NCBI GenBank assembly: GCA_018817905.1
Contig: JAHISS010000012.1
Coordinates: forward strand, 1-18,358
DNA length: 18,358 bases
Source of the DNA: Nanobdellota archaeon
GTDB taxonomy: Archaea > Nanobdellota > Nanobdellia > Pacearchaeales > GW2011-AR1
Direction of reading: 5' to 3'
Positions 13,201-16,202 of this stretch are shown in pieces; position 1 is the first letter of the stretch, and every line of letters begins with the position of its first letter. The notes under the pieces were generated by a model that saw only the letters and a program-made list of their open reading frames with translations, made no database searches and was not told the origin of the DNA. Made by a program: the position numbers and the translations under genes.

Positions 13201-14498
13201 TCTATTTCATACTTTAATTCGTCTAATTCTACTTCAGCGTTTGTTATTTCAATCTTTAGAGTGTAAGAAGATTCTGTCAGGTTGAAATCTTTTAGGTCGC
13301 AAGTTTGTTCGCAGTAATCTGAGAATTTTATTGTTTGGGGTTCTTCAGGTTTTGTTTCTTCTGGAGTTTCTTCTGGTTCTGTTTCGTTTTGAGGTGCTTC
13401 TTCGACAGGTTCTTCTTCAGGAGTTTCTTCTGGAGTTTCTTCGCTTGGTTCTTCTTCTGGAATTTCTTCGCTTGGTTCTTCTTCAGGAGTTTCTTCAGAA
13501 GCAGTTTCGTCGCTCGAATCATCGCTGCTGCTTTCAGAAGTTTCACTGCTTTCAGAAGTTTCACTACTTTCTGAATCACTGCTTTCTCCAGAATCACTTC
13601 CTTCTGAATCTTCGCTTCCTTCTGAAGCAAGCCCGGTTATTGCGCTGCCAGTTATTGCACTTTTTTTGTTTAAGTTATCTGAATCAAGAATTAAGTAATC
13701 ATCTAAGTAGATTTTGACGTTTCCTTTTCCTTTGATTTGTCCGGAGAGTTTTGCCCAGTTTAAAGTTCCTTCGTAAGGAAGTTCGAACGTGTGGGTTGAA
13801 CTTTCACTTAACTGCAAATCTAAACTTTCTGTGTGGGTTTCTTTTGTTATTTCCACAGTGAGCCCGGTTATTTCTGGTTTGGAGACGAAGCTGAATAGGA
13901 AATAAATTAGAACAGAAAAAATCAGGATGGCTGGGATGAATTTTATTGAGAATGATTTTATTTTTTGTTTTCTTAATGTTTTCTTGCAGGCGTCTAAAGT
14001 GCTGTTACAGTTTTTGATGTAATTGTCGTAGTAGTCAACCCATTGCTGTGGAGTTTTTTGTCCGAAAGTTTCGGAGAGCGTGTTTTGGTATTGCGCGTAG
14101 TTTATTTCTCCGATTGAGTATCTTGCTGCGAGTTTTTGAACAGTGTTTATTGTTTTTTTCTTGTAAGCTTCTGCTGTTTCTATTCTTTCGGAAATTGCTT
14201 CTGCGTTTGCTTTGCCTGCCTTACTTTTTTTCTTAATTTGTTTTTCATACCAGATTAGCTGAGCGCGGTAGGTTTTGAGATTGATGTCGTAGTAGTTGAC
14301 CCATTGCTCTGGAGTTTTGTCTTTGAAGAGAGCCTTATATTTGACGCCGTATTCTTGGAAGTTAATTTCTCCTATGTGATACTGGGCTGCAAGTTTTTGC
14401 GCAGTGCTTTTGACAATCTGTTTTTGCAGTTCACACTGTTTGATTTTTTCTATCAGTTCTTCTTTCTTTTGCTCGAGTTTTTTTAATTCAAATGACAT
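1251..14498 (-). CDS. Giant intein-containing cell-surface protein, 4415 aa, anchored at both ends
   Basis: Residues 1-180 are cytoplasmic and coiled-coil rich, with two copies (34-71, 121-158) of a SHOCT-like motif, QKLAA-Y-IGEI then TP-QWV-YYD. A TM helix (187-205) and ITGLTV (210-215) lead outside. Then come an acidic Ser/Glu/Pro linker (about 290-395), PEENIT repeats, two cadherin-like repeats (487-667), an intein from Cys1120 to Asn1612, seven propeller-like repeats (about 1645-2005), Ig-like and LamG-like units (about 2007-2950), a Cys-rich CGNG-E-GE-CD segment (about 3110-3180) and repeated beta domains. A short hydrophobic segment (about 4222-4235) precedes a basic stop-transfer and a 180-residue cytoplasmic tail with two HTH repeats (about 4303-4346, 4372-4415). 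N-x-S/T sequons are abundant. Three toxin-antitoxin pairs on the other strand and one tRNA lie inside without breaking the frame. The exact biological role, perhaps adhesion or sensing, is inferred. Confidence 0.88.
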   Translation of the reverse strand: MSFELKKLEQKKEELIEKIKQCELQKQIVKSTAQKLAAQYHIGEINFQEYGVKYKALFKDKTPEQWVNYYDINLKTYRAQLIWYEKQIKKKSKAGKANAEAISERIETAEAYKKKTINTVQKLAARYSIGEINYAQYQNTLSETFGQKTPQQWVDYYDNYIKNCNSTLDACKKTLRKQKIKSFSIKFIPAILIFSVLIYFLFSFVSKPEITGLTVEITKETHTESLDLQLSESSTHTFELPYEGTLNWAKLSGQIKGKGNVKIYLDDYLILDSDNLNKKSAITGSAITGLASEGSEDSEGSDSGESSDSESSETSESSETSESSSDDSSDETASEETPEEEPSEEIPEEEPSEETPEETPEEEPVEEAPQNETEPEETPEETKPEEPQTIKFSDYCEQTCDLKDFNLTESSYTLKIEITNAEVELDELKYEIEIQKESAEETPANITEPTENITLPEENITAPEENITEIPENITIAEENITEPPTLIQEIPNILIEKNSFYDISIAEYFTNAGDYYLLQTSNISFTSFDHTIRIQPEQNFTGTRTSRIVVTNEFGNTGSNFFNVTVAEKTIDSPPILIAEIPDMIIKTDSYIDMHISDYIENAEDYYLLQTPNISFTSFDHTIRIQPEQNFTGTRTSKIIASNPLGTLETNFFNITISDFVNESIFLPTSNISANISTLQYKAVINRPVKWLKKINIENLTEIENLTIKLPKSSKNISIKTGEEVQQALEELDEYESTIENADREDIRSGTITGNVAFDIKEGKGVLTRLLNWVKSFTLTGNVIQESELEEEITETSDSKIVDIGSIAEQTQETEIGIEFYTEAPLAFEENISNGKRITVSGPDELNYTDILAYTLIDKKVPVNSSTLKLYWYASHEDAVAFGYINETNKTKKEKVEKIEEEELSEEEITTPEEAIIPTTEEEIIIPADNQTQNETVEEQNETVEEDTNESTEVTGSFLTGFAVSEFDETKETKKKDDLSEKIKIEFPYNAYDLDNDGFVDYVEWIVPHLSNQTFDIIFIIKAEHLDENREFVSDIFEDVKALDGNWSEEIPDGDYVRVTFEIPLDNTRDITVWPRTVSGEPKIEVYEKDGTRLIAEFSNLTDNEYNKVYLTNLSEGECYDNETQILTEEGWKYFYELGDEKVATLNAESGKLEWEKPIDKQVFDSSGEMYRIELEDGSDLLVSEKHKIYAGIGEISNLSSYNVTKLPSKSSDFVLSLSSLEKDFNNASGLSCGILSQTTENIFSLGNCSESVKSSSLVTNTLSSDLENSANLPLTSPFGFEIISTPCCFRNVSNLLFTFSSLRNLGFERNTELDIVSTPSEIGCILQGCFNMFFSQRGEVFENFIYTNSSFKHLQNLPDHHSCAVESRFAMTDFSVCNDILIDFDSHNFSNAVEVFKDFDLIPITNVYNDINEGGEVYFLDSEGNEVRVKSIEKVPYSGKIYDVDVENDIVLVGKEKDEKELYYKYFNKLDKEKKKGSNRAVNPVARDFSSPEYDYNDAPAYLNISVDSMDGARVAERSMRSPQKRLLITESAGSNPVPGAVNFDLIPITNVYNDINEGEEVYFLDSEGDEVRVKSIEKVPYSGKIYDVDVENDIVLVRRNRGTPIWSGNSNNYTQDTFDLRVVGGSIEFDWIVDPSVNFSGNDIEAIHAAPLDEDTFVLAWCDDTENDITFAVYDTDGTLVTGPIDADAVISGCESYDNEVSVSAFNSTAFVIGWFDRQDQDATFRTYDTDGNAISSETDADTDVYLYSGVSVSAFNSTAFVMVWQDGSETDAIANISYGIYDINANTIKSQTNVAEGQGKSGSAVSVSTFNETAFVVGWYDYVNTDATFRTYNIGGDVISNEIDADTSVGLSYSVRVSTFNSTAFVIGWYDEVDKDATFRTYTINGTPISNVVDADDNIDYTYSVSVSAINSSAFVIGWADKTDNDFTFAIYDINGNNLTDAIDVDTGVTISDYHYAQEVASFQTATNIGLCSDNFIMAWAPTTTSANWSAYQPDGTAWDGVCPDETPPAVTINLPENINYSVSSIDFNITLDEAGYCEYSLDSGVNNVTMTNNGNRDFNHTNSSIADGSYTMNAYCNDTTGNNNYTESVTFGVDTVAPSINITYPLNAITYNINVSAINYTVDSTGNCWYSNSSGTWNSTTSPAGTNFTNVITTEGTNNFIVYCNDTVGNQNQSSFLTFIKDAINPAINFTSPTPSNGSSQSNTDIFVNVSSSDANPHYTFLDFDNGILLWMRMDDVNGSGDPTDLSSYSNNGSKQGNAVQTDDGYFGKGFSFDGVGDYVNAGHNASLQFNQTNGVTVSAWVKPTSGHEAYSYAWRKGDAKLYAYDTSATSYAVNPSPYESPYNIYITLAPNVWNHVVTVAFNSGSGKNFTAYVNGQNAGSKLYPSPITDVLTNDFSIGADISGNRRYYNGSIDEVMVFNRALSAAEISALYNASANQYNNNFTSLAGGNHLFTGYTVDKAGNKNQTEERSVTIDSIFPIVNITYPLNATTYNINVSAINYTVDSTGNCWYSNSSGTWNSTTSPAGTNFTNVITTEGTNNFIVYCNDTSNNINSSSVTFTKDTTVPTTTILSPANNSNFNTQTINFITNYTNLDLKNATLFVWNTTGTVNQTTNTITGTSNQTNVSVTLPDDGAFTWNSYACDSNDNCAFYLENWSLLVDTINPTINFTGPTPSNGNSQSNTDIFVNVSSSDANDHYTFLDFDNDVLLWMRMDDTNASGDPTDLSSYSNNGTAKADAAQTDDGYFGKGFSFDSDGDYIDLGTSSLAAKKSQFTISSWFKVTTSAASGSLTIYGESDYEGIGEDPWGILMFYVDLNDGSINAYVYKDGDDPYPSITSAVNADDGLWHNAVFVKENSTSWELYFDGASVGTSALSQTTSMLIDNVRIGSVDFDQPYYMNGSIDEVLIFNRSLNLSEVKALYNASANQYNNNFTSLAGGNHLFTGYTVDKAGNKNQTEQRTVRVVNPQAFERLGIPTNPYDIDNAANLTNYDQIASGSDESYYATTLADTDGQYDSQIFIFRTKENTTAIGTLNLTWQGYGETQAGYLTNISLFNWATGNWVGINSTDFTSAVNLTLDLNVVSGVSNYLNNTDGDNKVAVLVTTRKYAVAAECGNGEVEDGETCDAGDNNQPVGSGATSCLYEPFCNEPDNGECSNTWLCNENCECEGCAGFCGFCPFFYSWNGSEYVYDIQIIYKLDSKEEETLQYRNISYLDTNGKIKGVIKEEEYETSYIDLVYLEIIDFNENETIKTVLKPINASRDLNLILESDNRHLITNYGDEVYVEFEDAPVLREGFEREVKIGAEGYYEFYEGNSPFLYTHQNNQYAFLSDFIPGATSKEKEYTSFTDITNKVDIVDNNNELGLVVEVIEEDNKSIGLVMMDKSSENDDVSLDLEKKNKTSNLNSLIVPEISSEVFEVLNRSFITSDYLSYLLINSNGKSFILPLKFVKNSSQFFRDFKLETHSNPISLSSSSIVMGSEGSFLAFSNSLTYSSLTSNSSTGYQSILSQNSWSASDSVLVSMNLSNISLLINLINALPSNLEPILVLSSSGNEIVNSAILLINREDITYLNLSKLEYNFLSDFIPTATSKEKEYLSFHDITNKVEVVSGEGENYPKNLDNSDVVKTLINDCSLKCESLDQIGMFSSNANAKNGESVLCEINLSALSSKKCETFLSSISSGSKEMSSKNFSFEIFDLEQISSEYLNSSSISSLGANNSRLFSFNNLFVDELDLNSENTALVSTTNSIYESSLRLLDMSSLNSLPSLMQSSSVNSEFSKSFSNFSNISSCFIFFRNASLANADQLSHANLSILCLTSSGTDNVIDTILISNTYNTFKDIKHIFKGFGAREYLSFNDITKTETTNGKVKLKITEELDETTYLDRIYLRADGKEIIELSSITNADINLLKESDDEYLIMKQGDEYYLEFDAPESYDKLEFAAEGYYIEHYKNKAEEPHRSLYTNFINLTYAAETNAGPSIMLHVLPIAQTNPTENTITAVEFTATVSDVNGKDNINSTSVNANFTRAGEPTRQDTSCAILSAENTTNSYNFSCTIDMWYFDQNGDWNITVYAEDNSAESAMNTSTTFQYNLLKAMVMSPSAISFAVAAGGKNQTASNDPTLINNTGNYNVSNISITAINLIGELYPSNYIDVGNISVDIDTGGSPPAECSGGTALANATAVNITNSILNRGNHSVNDGSTGQEQLYYCMPNVPFLPTQAYSTSTGGSWTITILAAGFVLRKRKKKRSKRELIEVIQNKLKKRKLSIDELALLDEQLREEYNTTLSTLLQETRKAKQEIKIPAQIFTHKIGPAEALCKFLKENRSMTFHEIALTLNRNDRTIWLNYRNAVKKERAIIKVDKKAMNLPVEIFADRRLSIFETTVNFLRENGTSNAQIAKLLNKDPRNVWTIYSRAVKKLEK
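2973..2980 (+). promoter_or_regulatory. TATA box of the VapBC-like cassette
   Basis: TTTAAATA lies about 45 bases before the antitoxin ATG at 3025, leaving room for a short leader with GGAG at 3015-3018. On the opposite strand these bases encode part of the giant protein (HIFKGFG), close to where host-like sequence resumes. Confidence 0.6.
3025..3261 (+). CDS. Antitoxin of a VapBC-type pair, ribbon-helix-helix
   Basis: This 78-residue protein begins with VSITLSVPEEVKHKMERFAWLNWSALAREA, the beta strand plus two helices of an RHH DNA-binding domain. Its tail is highly charged and helical, as in VapB proteins that wrap the toxin. I place the start at 3025, not at the in-frame upstream ATG at 2935, because a GGAG sits six bases before 3025 and the TATA box at 2973-2980 lies between the two candidates. 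The stop codon abuts the ATG of the PIN toxin, so the genes are a tight operon. The family normally neutralises its toxin and represses its own promoter. The whole gene lies antisense inside the giant surface-protein gene. It uses TTA, CTA and TCA freely, because it is out of register with the host codons. Confidence 0.82.
   Translation: MVSITLSVPEEVKHKMERFAWLNWSALAREAFLKKMKQLEILEKFEKDFENSELTDEDCIKLGRELREDISKRRKEDS
3262..3660 (+). CDS. vapC: PIN-domain toxin (VapC-like ribonuclease)
   Basis: This 132-residue protein has the layout of a PIN-fold RNase: VVDTSAVFSLF with Asp6, KELIEELF with Glu39/Glu40, KTDSPFLALAL with Asp92, and WSNDSHF with Asp110. These acidic residues are the expected metal-binding set, so the enzyme looks intact. 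PIN toxins of this type cleave tRNA or rRNA and are held inactive by the partner antitoxin, here directly upstream with no gap. The length is typical. The coding strand is opposite to the giant surface-protein gene, and the stop codon lies at the point where the host sequence resumes. Two Ser-His pairs (residues 76-77 and 111-112) use TCG-CAC and TCG-CAT; TCT in that place would create a stop in the giant frame. The PIN identification is strong; its RNA target is unknown. Confidence 0.85.
   Translation: MELVVDTSAVFSLFKSNSSTNRLLKENNLELFAPKELIEELFKYSELICSKSKISKEKFLEDISLLPELIELKNVSHFFEDKADKLISHKTDSPFLALALELNIPIWSNDSHFKEQSLIKVFTTSELSKFLG
3691..3774 (-). repeat. In-frame direct repeat, DITNK unit copy B
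   Basis: This 84-base stretch encodes FLSDFIPTATSKEKEYLSFHDITNK in the giant protein. It is an in-frame copy (offset 750 bases) of 4441-4524 (FLSDFIPGATSKEKEYTSFTDITNK). The RelBE-like cassette lies between the two copies. A shorter third copy (EYLSFNDIT, about 2932-2963) lies beyond the VapBC-like cassette, so both cassettes are bracketed by pieces of the same host domain. Confidence 0.8.
3787..3794 (+). promoter_or_regulatory. TATA box of the RelBE-like cassette
   Basis: TTTAAATA is centred about 33 bases before the antitoxin ATG at 3823, so transcription would start within roughly ten bases of the start codon. The same octamer precedes the other two cassettes. Confidence 0.65.
3823..4110 (+). 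CDS. RelB-like antitoxin
   Basis: This 95-residue protein has an N-terminal strand, AELTISLPEELRTKMGSKLLGRALIKLIKRD, suggesting an RHH-type dimer. An acidic, helical C-terminal half (DELEVKEEYVKELEKARNEP to EELDKLMGLE) follows, typical of antitoxins that thread along a RelE toxin. Its TGA overlaps the toxin ATG as ATGA (4107-4110), which implies translational coupling. The TATA box at 3787-3794 gives an almost leaderless mRNA. It lies antisense within the giant gene. I am confident that it is the antitoxin from its position and shape; the exact antitoxin family is not certain. Confidence 0.78.
   Translation: MAELTISLPEELRTKMGSKLLGRALIKLIKRDIFERFMETRTLSEADQEFCDKIDWYPVDELEVKEEYVKELEKARNEPSEPMTIEELDKLMGLE
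4107..4373 (+). CDS. relE: RelE/ParE-superfamily mRNA interferase toxin
   Basis: This 88-residue protein is the usual length for the family. It reads MSFKFEISKELRRVLDKLERKDK at the N-terminus, then FKNLRGNLRDYKRVQIGSFILLFQV and IIIFRRFVHH near the end. The NLRGNLRDYKRVQIGSF-LLF-V pattern is characteristic of archaeal RelE proteins, which cut mRNA on the ribosome and use basic and aromatic C-terminal residues. It is translationally coupled to the antitoxin before it. Its codons are in exact register with the codons of the giant gene on the other strand. All eight Leu and four Ser codons avoid TTA, CTA and TCA, the triplets that would place stops in the giant frame, whereas the adjacent antitoxin uses TTA often. 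Family assignment is strong; activity is untested. Confidence 0.87.
   Translation: MSFKFEISKELRRVLDKLERKDKALAVAVDKKIRQVIACDETSIQHFKNLRGNLRDYKRVQIGSFILLFQVKRNIIIFRRFVHHNQAY
4441..4524 (-). repeat. In-frame direct repeat, DITNK unit copy A
   Basis: This is the partner of 3691-3774. It follows YTHQNNQYA in the protein and leads into a sequence that resembles the start of a complete beta domain (ELGLVVEVIEEDN), which is then cut by the antisense RelE gene. Confidence 0.8.
5622..8178 (-). repeat. Tandem LamG/Ig-like units with near-identical blocks
   Basis: Two LamG-like units, each with LLWMRMDD, GYFGKGFSFD and GSIDEV--FNR motifs, are joined by Ig-like segments. Several blocks are almost identical at DNA level: 6848-7035 against 7991-8178 (offset 1143, about three differences in 188 bases), 5641-5735 against 7102-7196 (offset 1461) and 6232-6487 against 7666-7921 (offset 1434). 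All offsets are multiples of three. The middle of each LamG domain differs far more than the edges, which suggests recent duplication or gene conversion between units. Confidence 0.8.
8480..9570 (-). repeat. Seven degenerate repeats, probable beta-propeller
   Basis: The giant protein carries seven consecutive repeats of about 45-55 residues here. The core is VSVSAFNSTAFVIGW-D-----DATFRTYDTDGN-I followed by an acidic -DAD- stretch. The first and last copies are more diverged. The repeat length, the aromatic W-D core and the count of seven fit a seven-bladed beta-propeller such as those in extracellular binding proteins. The fold is inferred. Confidence 0.6.
9699..9865 (-). repeat. C-terminal Hint half, copy 2 (complete end)
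   Basis: This 167-base segment is a near-identical, in-frame direct repeat (offset 435 bases) of 10134-10300. It encodes FDLIPITN through ENDIVLV and continues into RRN and WSGN-S, so it carries the plausible splice end. It begins directly after the tRNA gene. I count fewer than ten differences between the copies. Confidence 0.85.
9872..9956 (-). tRNA. tRNA with CAA anticodon (Leu, UUG by anticodon; serine-like body)
   Basis: The sequence folds as a class II tRNA. It has acceptor GCCAGGG/CCCTGGC, T8-G9, a D arm with GCA/TGC, anticodon stem GTCGC/GCGAC with loop CTCAAAA (anticodon CAA), and a long variable arm TTCTC/GAGAG. The T arm is GCGGG-TTCGAAT-CCCGT and the discriminator is G73. No CCA is encoded. 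Leucine is implied by the anticodon. However, G73, the GCC...GGC acceptor and the general layout look like archaeal tRNA-Ser, and a one-base change (G35 to A) from a Ser CGA anticodon would give this loop. The gene lies inside the intein reading frame and is transcribed in the same direction, with its own TATA box. All arms pair well, so I think it is a real tRNA; its charging is uncertain. Confidence 0.85.
9978..9991 (-). promoter_or_regulatory. TATA box for the tRNA
   Basis: On the minus strand the AT-rich ATATTTAAATATTT is centred about 28 bases before the first tRNA base. That is the standard distance for an archaeal TATA box and would give a transcript starting at or very near the mature 5' end. 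It suggests that the embedded tRNA is transcribed independently of the giant gene. Confidence 0.6.
10014..10065 (-). pseudogene. Scrambled tRNA fragment
   Basis: Read on the minus strand this stretch contains, in order, GGGTTCGAA (T-loop-like), CAGAGCGGT (identical to the D arm of the tRNA at 9872-9956) and TTCTCATCACC (identical to that tRNA's variable arm). The T-loop piece therefore comes before the D arm, as if the end of one tRNA copy were fused to the start of a second, decayed copy. No acceptor pairing is left. It is most likely a recombination remnant; a permuted tRNA is possible but not supported by a fold. Confidence 0.5.
10134..10300 (-). repeat. C-terminal Hint half, copy 1
   Basis: This is the partner of 9699-9865. 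It begins immediately beside the TATA box of the DUF433 antitoxin and ends in ENDIVLV, after which the frame runs into a lysine-rich stretch instead of the expected WSGN-S. It appears to be the redundant copy. The two copies bracket a 268-base insert holding a tRNA and a scrambled tRNA fragment. Confidence 0.85.
10302..10309 (+). promoter_or_regulatory. TATA box of the DUF433/DUF5615 cassette
   Basis: TTTAAATA is centred about 26 bases before the ATG at 10332, the spacing of a leaderless archaeal transcript. It starts one base after the end of the first C-terminal Hint copy (10300), so the cassette includes its promoter and almost nothing else. Confidence 0.65.
10332..10580 (+). CDS. DUF433 antitoxin
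   Basis: This 82-residue protein has the DUF433 signature ICHGKPTFNGTRVMVWQVLEML (16-37), then GISIDEILKDFPSLTKEHIKASLQYA. The family has a winged-helix-like fold and is the usual antitoxin partner of DUF5615 (PIN_5) toxins, which is exactly what follows here. The TATA box at 10302-10309 is about 26 bases before the ATG, so the message is probably leaderless. The end of the gene overlaps the start of the toxin. Its codons are in register with the giant gene on the other strand, and its seven Leu and four Ser codons include no TTA, CTA or TCA. It lies within the intein-coding part of that gene. Family assignment is strong. Confidence 0.87.
   Translation: MRIEINKYIVADTEICHGKPTFNGTRVMVWQVLEMLEGGISIDEILKDFPSLTKEHIKASLQYAADLTRGRDNVQFSVPLKA
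10549..10929 (+). CDS. DUF5615 (PIN_5, Mut7-C-like) toxin
   Basis: This 126-residue protein starts at ATG 10549, which I prefer to the in-frame ATG at 10519 because KFLRDENV, the conserved first strand of DUF5615, then lies near the N-terminus as usual. Asp15-Glu16-Asn17 and the TNDDDF motif (58-63) supply the acidic residues of this PIN-like nuclease family. The partner is the DUF433 antitoxin, whose last 32 bases overlap this gene. The stop codon lies within a few bases of resumed Hint sequence (KHKIYA on the other strand). It is antisense to the giant gene and sits between the N- and C-terminal halves of its intein. A Pro-Gln pair uses CCG-CAA, where CCT would put a stop in the giant frame. 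Family assignment is strong; the RNA target is unknown. Confidence 0.84.
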   Translation: MSNSVFRSKPKFLRDENVKRRLETFLKQQGVDIISKPKGLVNGKLAEFSKSEERVLVTNDDDFTDSEQFPKEKIFSVVWLRIPQDNPEALLKSFSKLLKDKTKSEDFEGNLVTLYEDKFEISPIPA

Positions 14499-14523
14499 TT
14501 TTTTGTTTTTTTGTTAAAAGAAA

Positions 14524-14605
14524 AAAGGGGCTGTTCGTGTGGAAACTGTTTCTCAGGGTGTGTGTGGAAACAAGTTTTCTTAGGGTGTGTTTGAACAGCC
14601 CCTTT
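14524..14605. repeat. 13-bp perfect inverted repeat upstream of the giant gene
   Basis: AAAGGGGCTGTTC (14524-14536) and GAACAGCCCCTTT (14593-14605) are perfectly complementary and separated by 56 bases. The loop holds two imperfect direct repeats beginning GTGTGGAAAC and ending in AGGGTGTG (from about 14537 and 14563). The arm nearer the gene lies about 26 bases from the ATG. It could be an operator-like element or part of a folded leader. Confidence 0.8.
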
Positions 14606-14699
14606 GAAAAAATATAATCTGGAAAAATCGGAGAATCTACTGATACAAATACTACTAGTACTGAGTTCTTTTTTTCAGTTTTCACAACACACCCTAAGA
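14578..14699. repeat. 14-bp perfect inverted repeat interlocked with the 13-bp one
   Basis: TCTTAGGGTGTGTT (14578-14591) is perfectly complementary to AACACACCCTAAGA (14686-14699). Its left arm lies in the loop of the 13-bp repeat, so the two pairings interlock. A variant TCTCAGGGTGTGTG occurs at 14551-14564, giving three related elements. Confidence 0.8.
14607..14617 (-). promoter_or_regulatory. Possible TATA box of the giant gene
   Basis: The minus-strand TTATATTTTTT lies about 110 bases before the giant gene's ATG at 14498, immediately beside the outer arm of a 13-bp inverted repeat. If used, transcription would start inside the repeat region and leave a leader of roughly 85-90 bases. No Shine-Dalgarno-like sequence is visible before the ATG. 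Confidence 0.35.
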
Positions 14700-15371
14700 T
14701 ACTTATTATGTGTGTTTTTTGTTTATAAAACCTTCTATTTTAAGGGCAAAATATACTTAGTATGTATGATAGAATTGGGCGGAAAAATATAGAATTTTTT
14801 GTTTTGGTAAAAATGTCGCCGCCCCATAAGATTCTCACGTTAACCAGGTTCAATTGGAAGATATTTGTTGTTGACGTGATTGTTTTTTGATTTGCAATGT
14901 TGTAGTGTCTGGAAATTATTTTGCCTGTTTAATTTTTAGTATATAAATTATAAAATCCTTTAGAAAATAGTTTCACTTCCACCAACTCATTAGATTAATA
15001 ATAAAACAATCGATGTAATATTAATTGAGTTTTTGATAATACCGGATTAGTTGGATTTGTGGATAATTATGATAACTGTTAGGGGTTGGGTTGGGTAACT
15101 TGTTTTTGGAATCTTGGCAGATGATATGAGCTGGAATGAGAAAGGATAAATTTTAGATACAACCAAACAATCCAATTCGTAATCGCTACGCTCACAAGAT
15201 TTATTTGATAATGATTATACGGAAAAGGTTTGGTGGTGGGGGCGAGCATGTTACGTGTGGAGTATTGTTGTATGATTAATGCCATACGTGGCTGCGAGAA
15301 GAGGTGGGGAATAATCTTGTGGTTTTAAGTTGTAACAAAATGAATTAATAATTGCATACAACAGGCAATAA
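14700..15371. other. Long intergenic region upstream of the giant gene
   Basis: Apart from the inverted repeats at 14524-14699, I find no convincing gene in this AT-rich stretch. There are no tRNA-like folds and no frame with coding character; the short frames are low in complexity or have no recognisable protein. Some G-rich patches (about 15230-15260 and 15295-15310) stand out, but I could not assign them. Confidence 0.45.
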
Positions 15372-15776
15372 TTAACAAAACCAGCTTTTCCTCAAACTGT
15401 TTTCGAATTTTTGGTAGAGCAAATCAACGTTTTCTCCGCAGACAAAGTCGTGATGCCGGAAGCCGCCGCCGAAAGATTTTGGGATGTGCATGAGTTCGTG
15501 GATTATTGTTTTGTCTTGGTCTTGCTGCGAGAGTTTGTCGAATCTTTCCAGGAATTCTATTGCATAAAATGCGTTTGTTTCCATCGCGTGCTGCATTAAT
15601 TTGCCGAGTGCGTGGCAGCGGGCAATTGTTCTGTGGGAAGAAGAGCCGAAGCTCCGAAGGCATTTGACTCTTTCGGCCCTTACATGAGAAAGTTCTAAGA
15701 GACGGATGATTTGCAACATTCTTGCTTGAAGGTCTGGAGCTGGTTCGTATTTTAGTTTACCTCTTTTTTGTCGCAT
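15372..15776 (-). CDS. Putative zinc metallopeptidase
   Basis: This 134-residue protein contains IIHELMHIP (HELMH at 93-97), an HExxH zinc site, followed by FGGGFRHHDF with His108/His109 as a likely third ligand. This arrangement matches the small predicted metallopeptidase group (COG4900 type), also seen in phages and archaea, and is distantly similar to SprT. The first 90 residues are helical and rich in Arg and His, with no signal peptide or membrane segment, so it should be cytoplasmic. It is the last gene of a minus-strand group with the DUF167 gene 28 bases upstream. The substrate is unknown. Confidence 0.75.
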   Translation of the reverse strand: MRQKRGKLKYEPAPDLQARMLQIIRLLELSHVRAERVKCLRSFGSSSHRTIARCHALGKLMQHAMETNAFYAIEFLERFDKLSQQDQDKTIIHELMHIPKSFGGGFRHHDFVCGENVDLLYQKFENSLRKSWFC

Positions 15777-15804
15777 TTGAGAATTAGAATGGGGAGGTTT
15801 TTAA

Positions 15805-16029
15805 TTATTTGTTCTTTTGAATTTCAACAACTTTTTTTCTTGAGCTTGGATTTTTTATTTTAATTTTACTTTGTGGGACTGAAAATTCTTTAGCAAGGAG
15901 TTTGATTAGCGCGAGGTTTGCTTTGTTGTTTTGCGGCGGAGCTTTTAATTCTGCTTTGTATTCTGTAGGAGAAATTTTCTCTAATGAATCTCTGGAAGAA
16001 TTTGGTTTGACTTTAATTTTTAATATCAT
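15805..16029 (-). CDS. DUF167 / YggU family protein
   Basis: This 74-residue protein is the full length of the family. VKPNSSRDSLEKI (7-19), YKAELKAPPQNNKANLALIKLLAKEF (24-49) and SKIKIKNPSSRKKVVEI (54-70) are the three conserved parts of the DUF167/YggU fold. These small alpha/beta proteins are widespread in bacteria and archaea, and their function is not settled. It probably shares a transcript with the metallopeptidase gene that follows on the same strand. Assignment to the family is secure; no specific role can be given. Confidence 0.9.
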   Translation of the reverse strand: MILKIKVKPNSSRDSLEKISPTEYKAELKAPPQNNKANLALIKLLAKEFSVPQSKIKIKNPSSRKKVVEIQKNK

Positions 16030-16202
16030 TACATCGACGGCAAAGATAGTTTGGTTTTGGAACCAAGCGAAGAATTGTTTTCTTCAAGATTTAATTCCTT
16101 GGATTGGTTAATATTAAAATCGAGATGATTAATTGCCGCATTGTTTTTCCTTCTTTGTTTTTTTGATAACATTTTTTTGTTAATACTTCTTTATGTAAAT
16201 GG
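16030..16202. other. Spacer between sugar kinase and DUF167 genes
   Basis: These 173 bases separate two minus-strand genes. The only candidate element is an AT-rich TTTTAATATTAA on the minus strand (about 16109-16120), which could be a TATA box for the DUF167 gene. I see nothing else. Confidence 0.35.

Noticed and set aside
13331..13717. Plus-strand frames rich in Leu, Phe and Arg opposite the acidic linker
   Set aside because: They are the antisense of a Ser/Glu/Pro-rich repeat (GAA/TCT-type codons), with low complexity and no start signal. They are shadows, unlike the TA genes, which have recognisable domains and promoters.
15110..15150. Possible C/D box guide RNA
   Set aside because: A GATGATATGAG stretch faintly resembles a C box, but no properly spaced D, C' and D' boxes follow.
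15079..15285. Minus-strand frame of 68 codons in the long intergenic region
   Set aside because: It has no recognisable domain, an unremarkable composition and no ribosome binding site or promoter that I could see.
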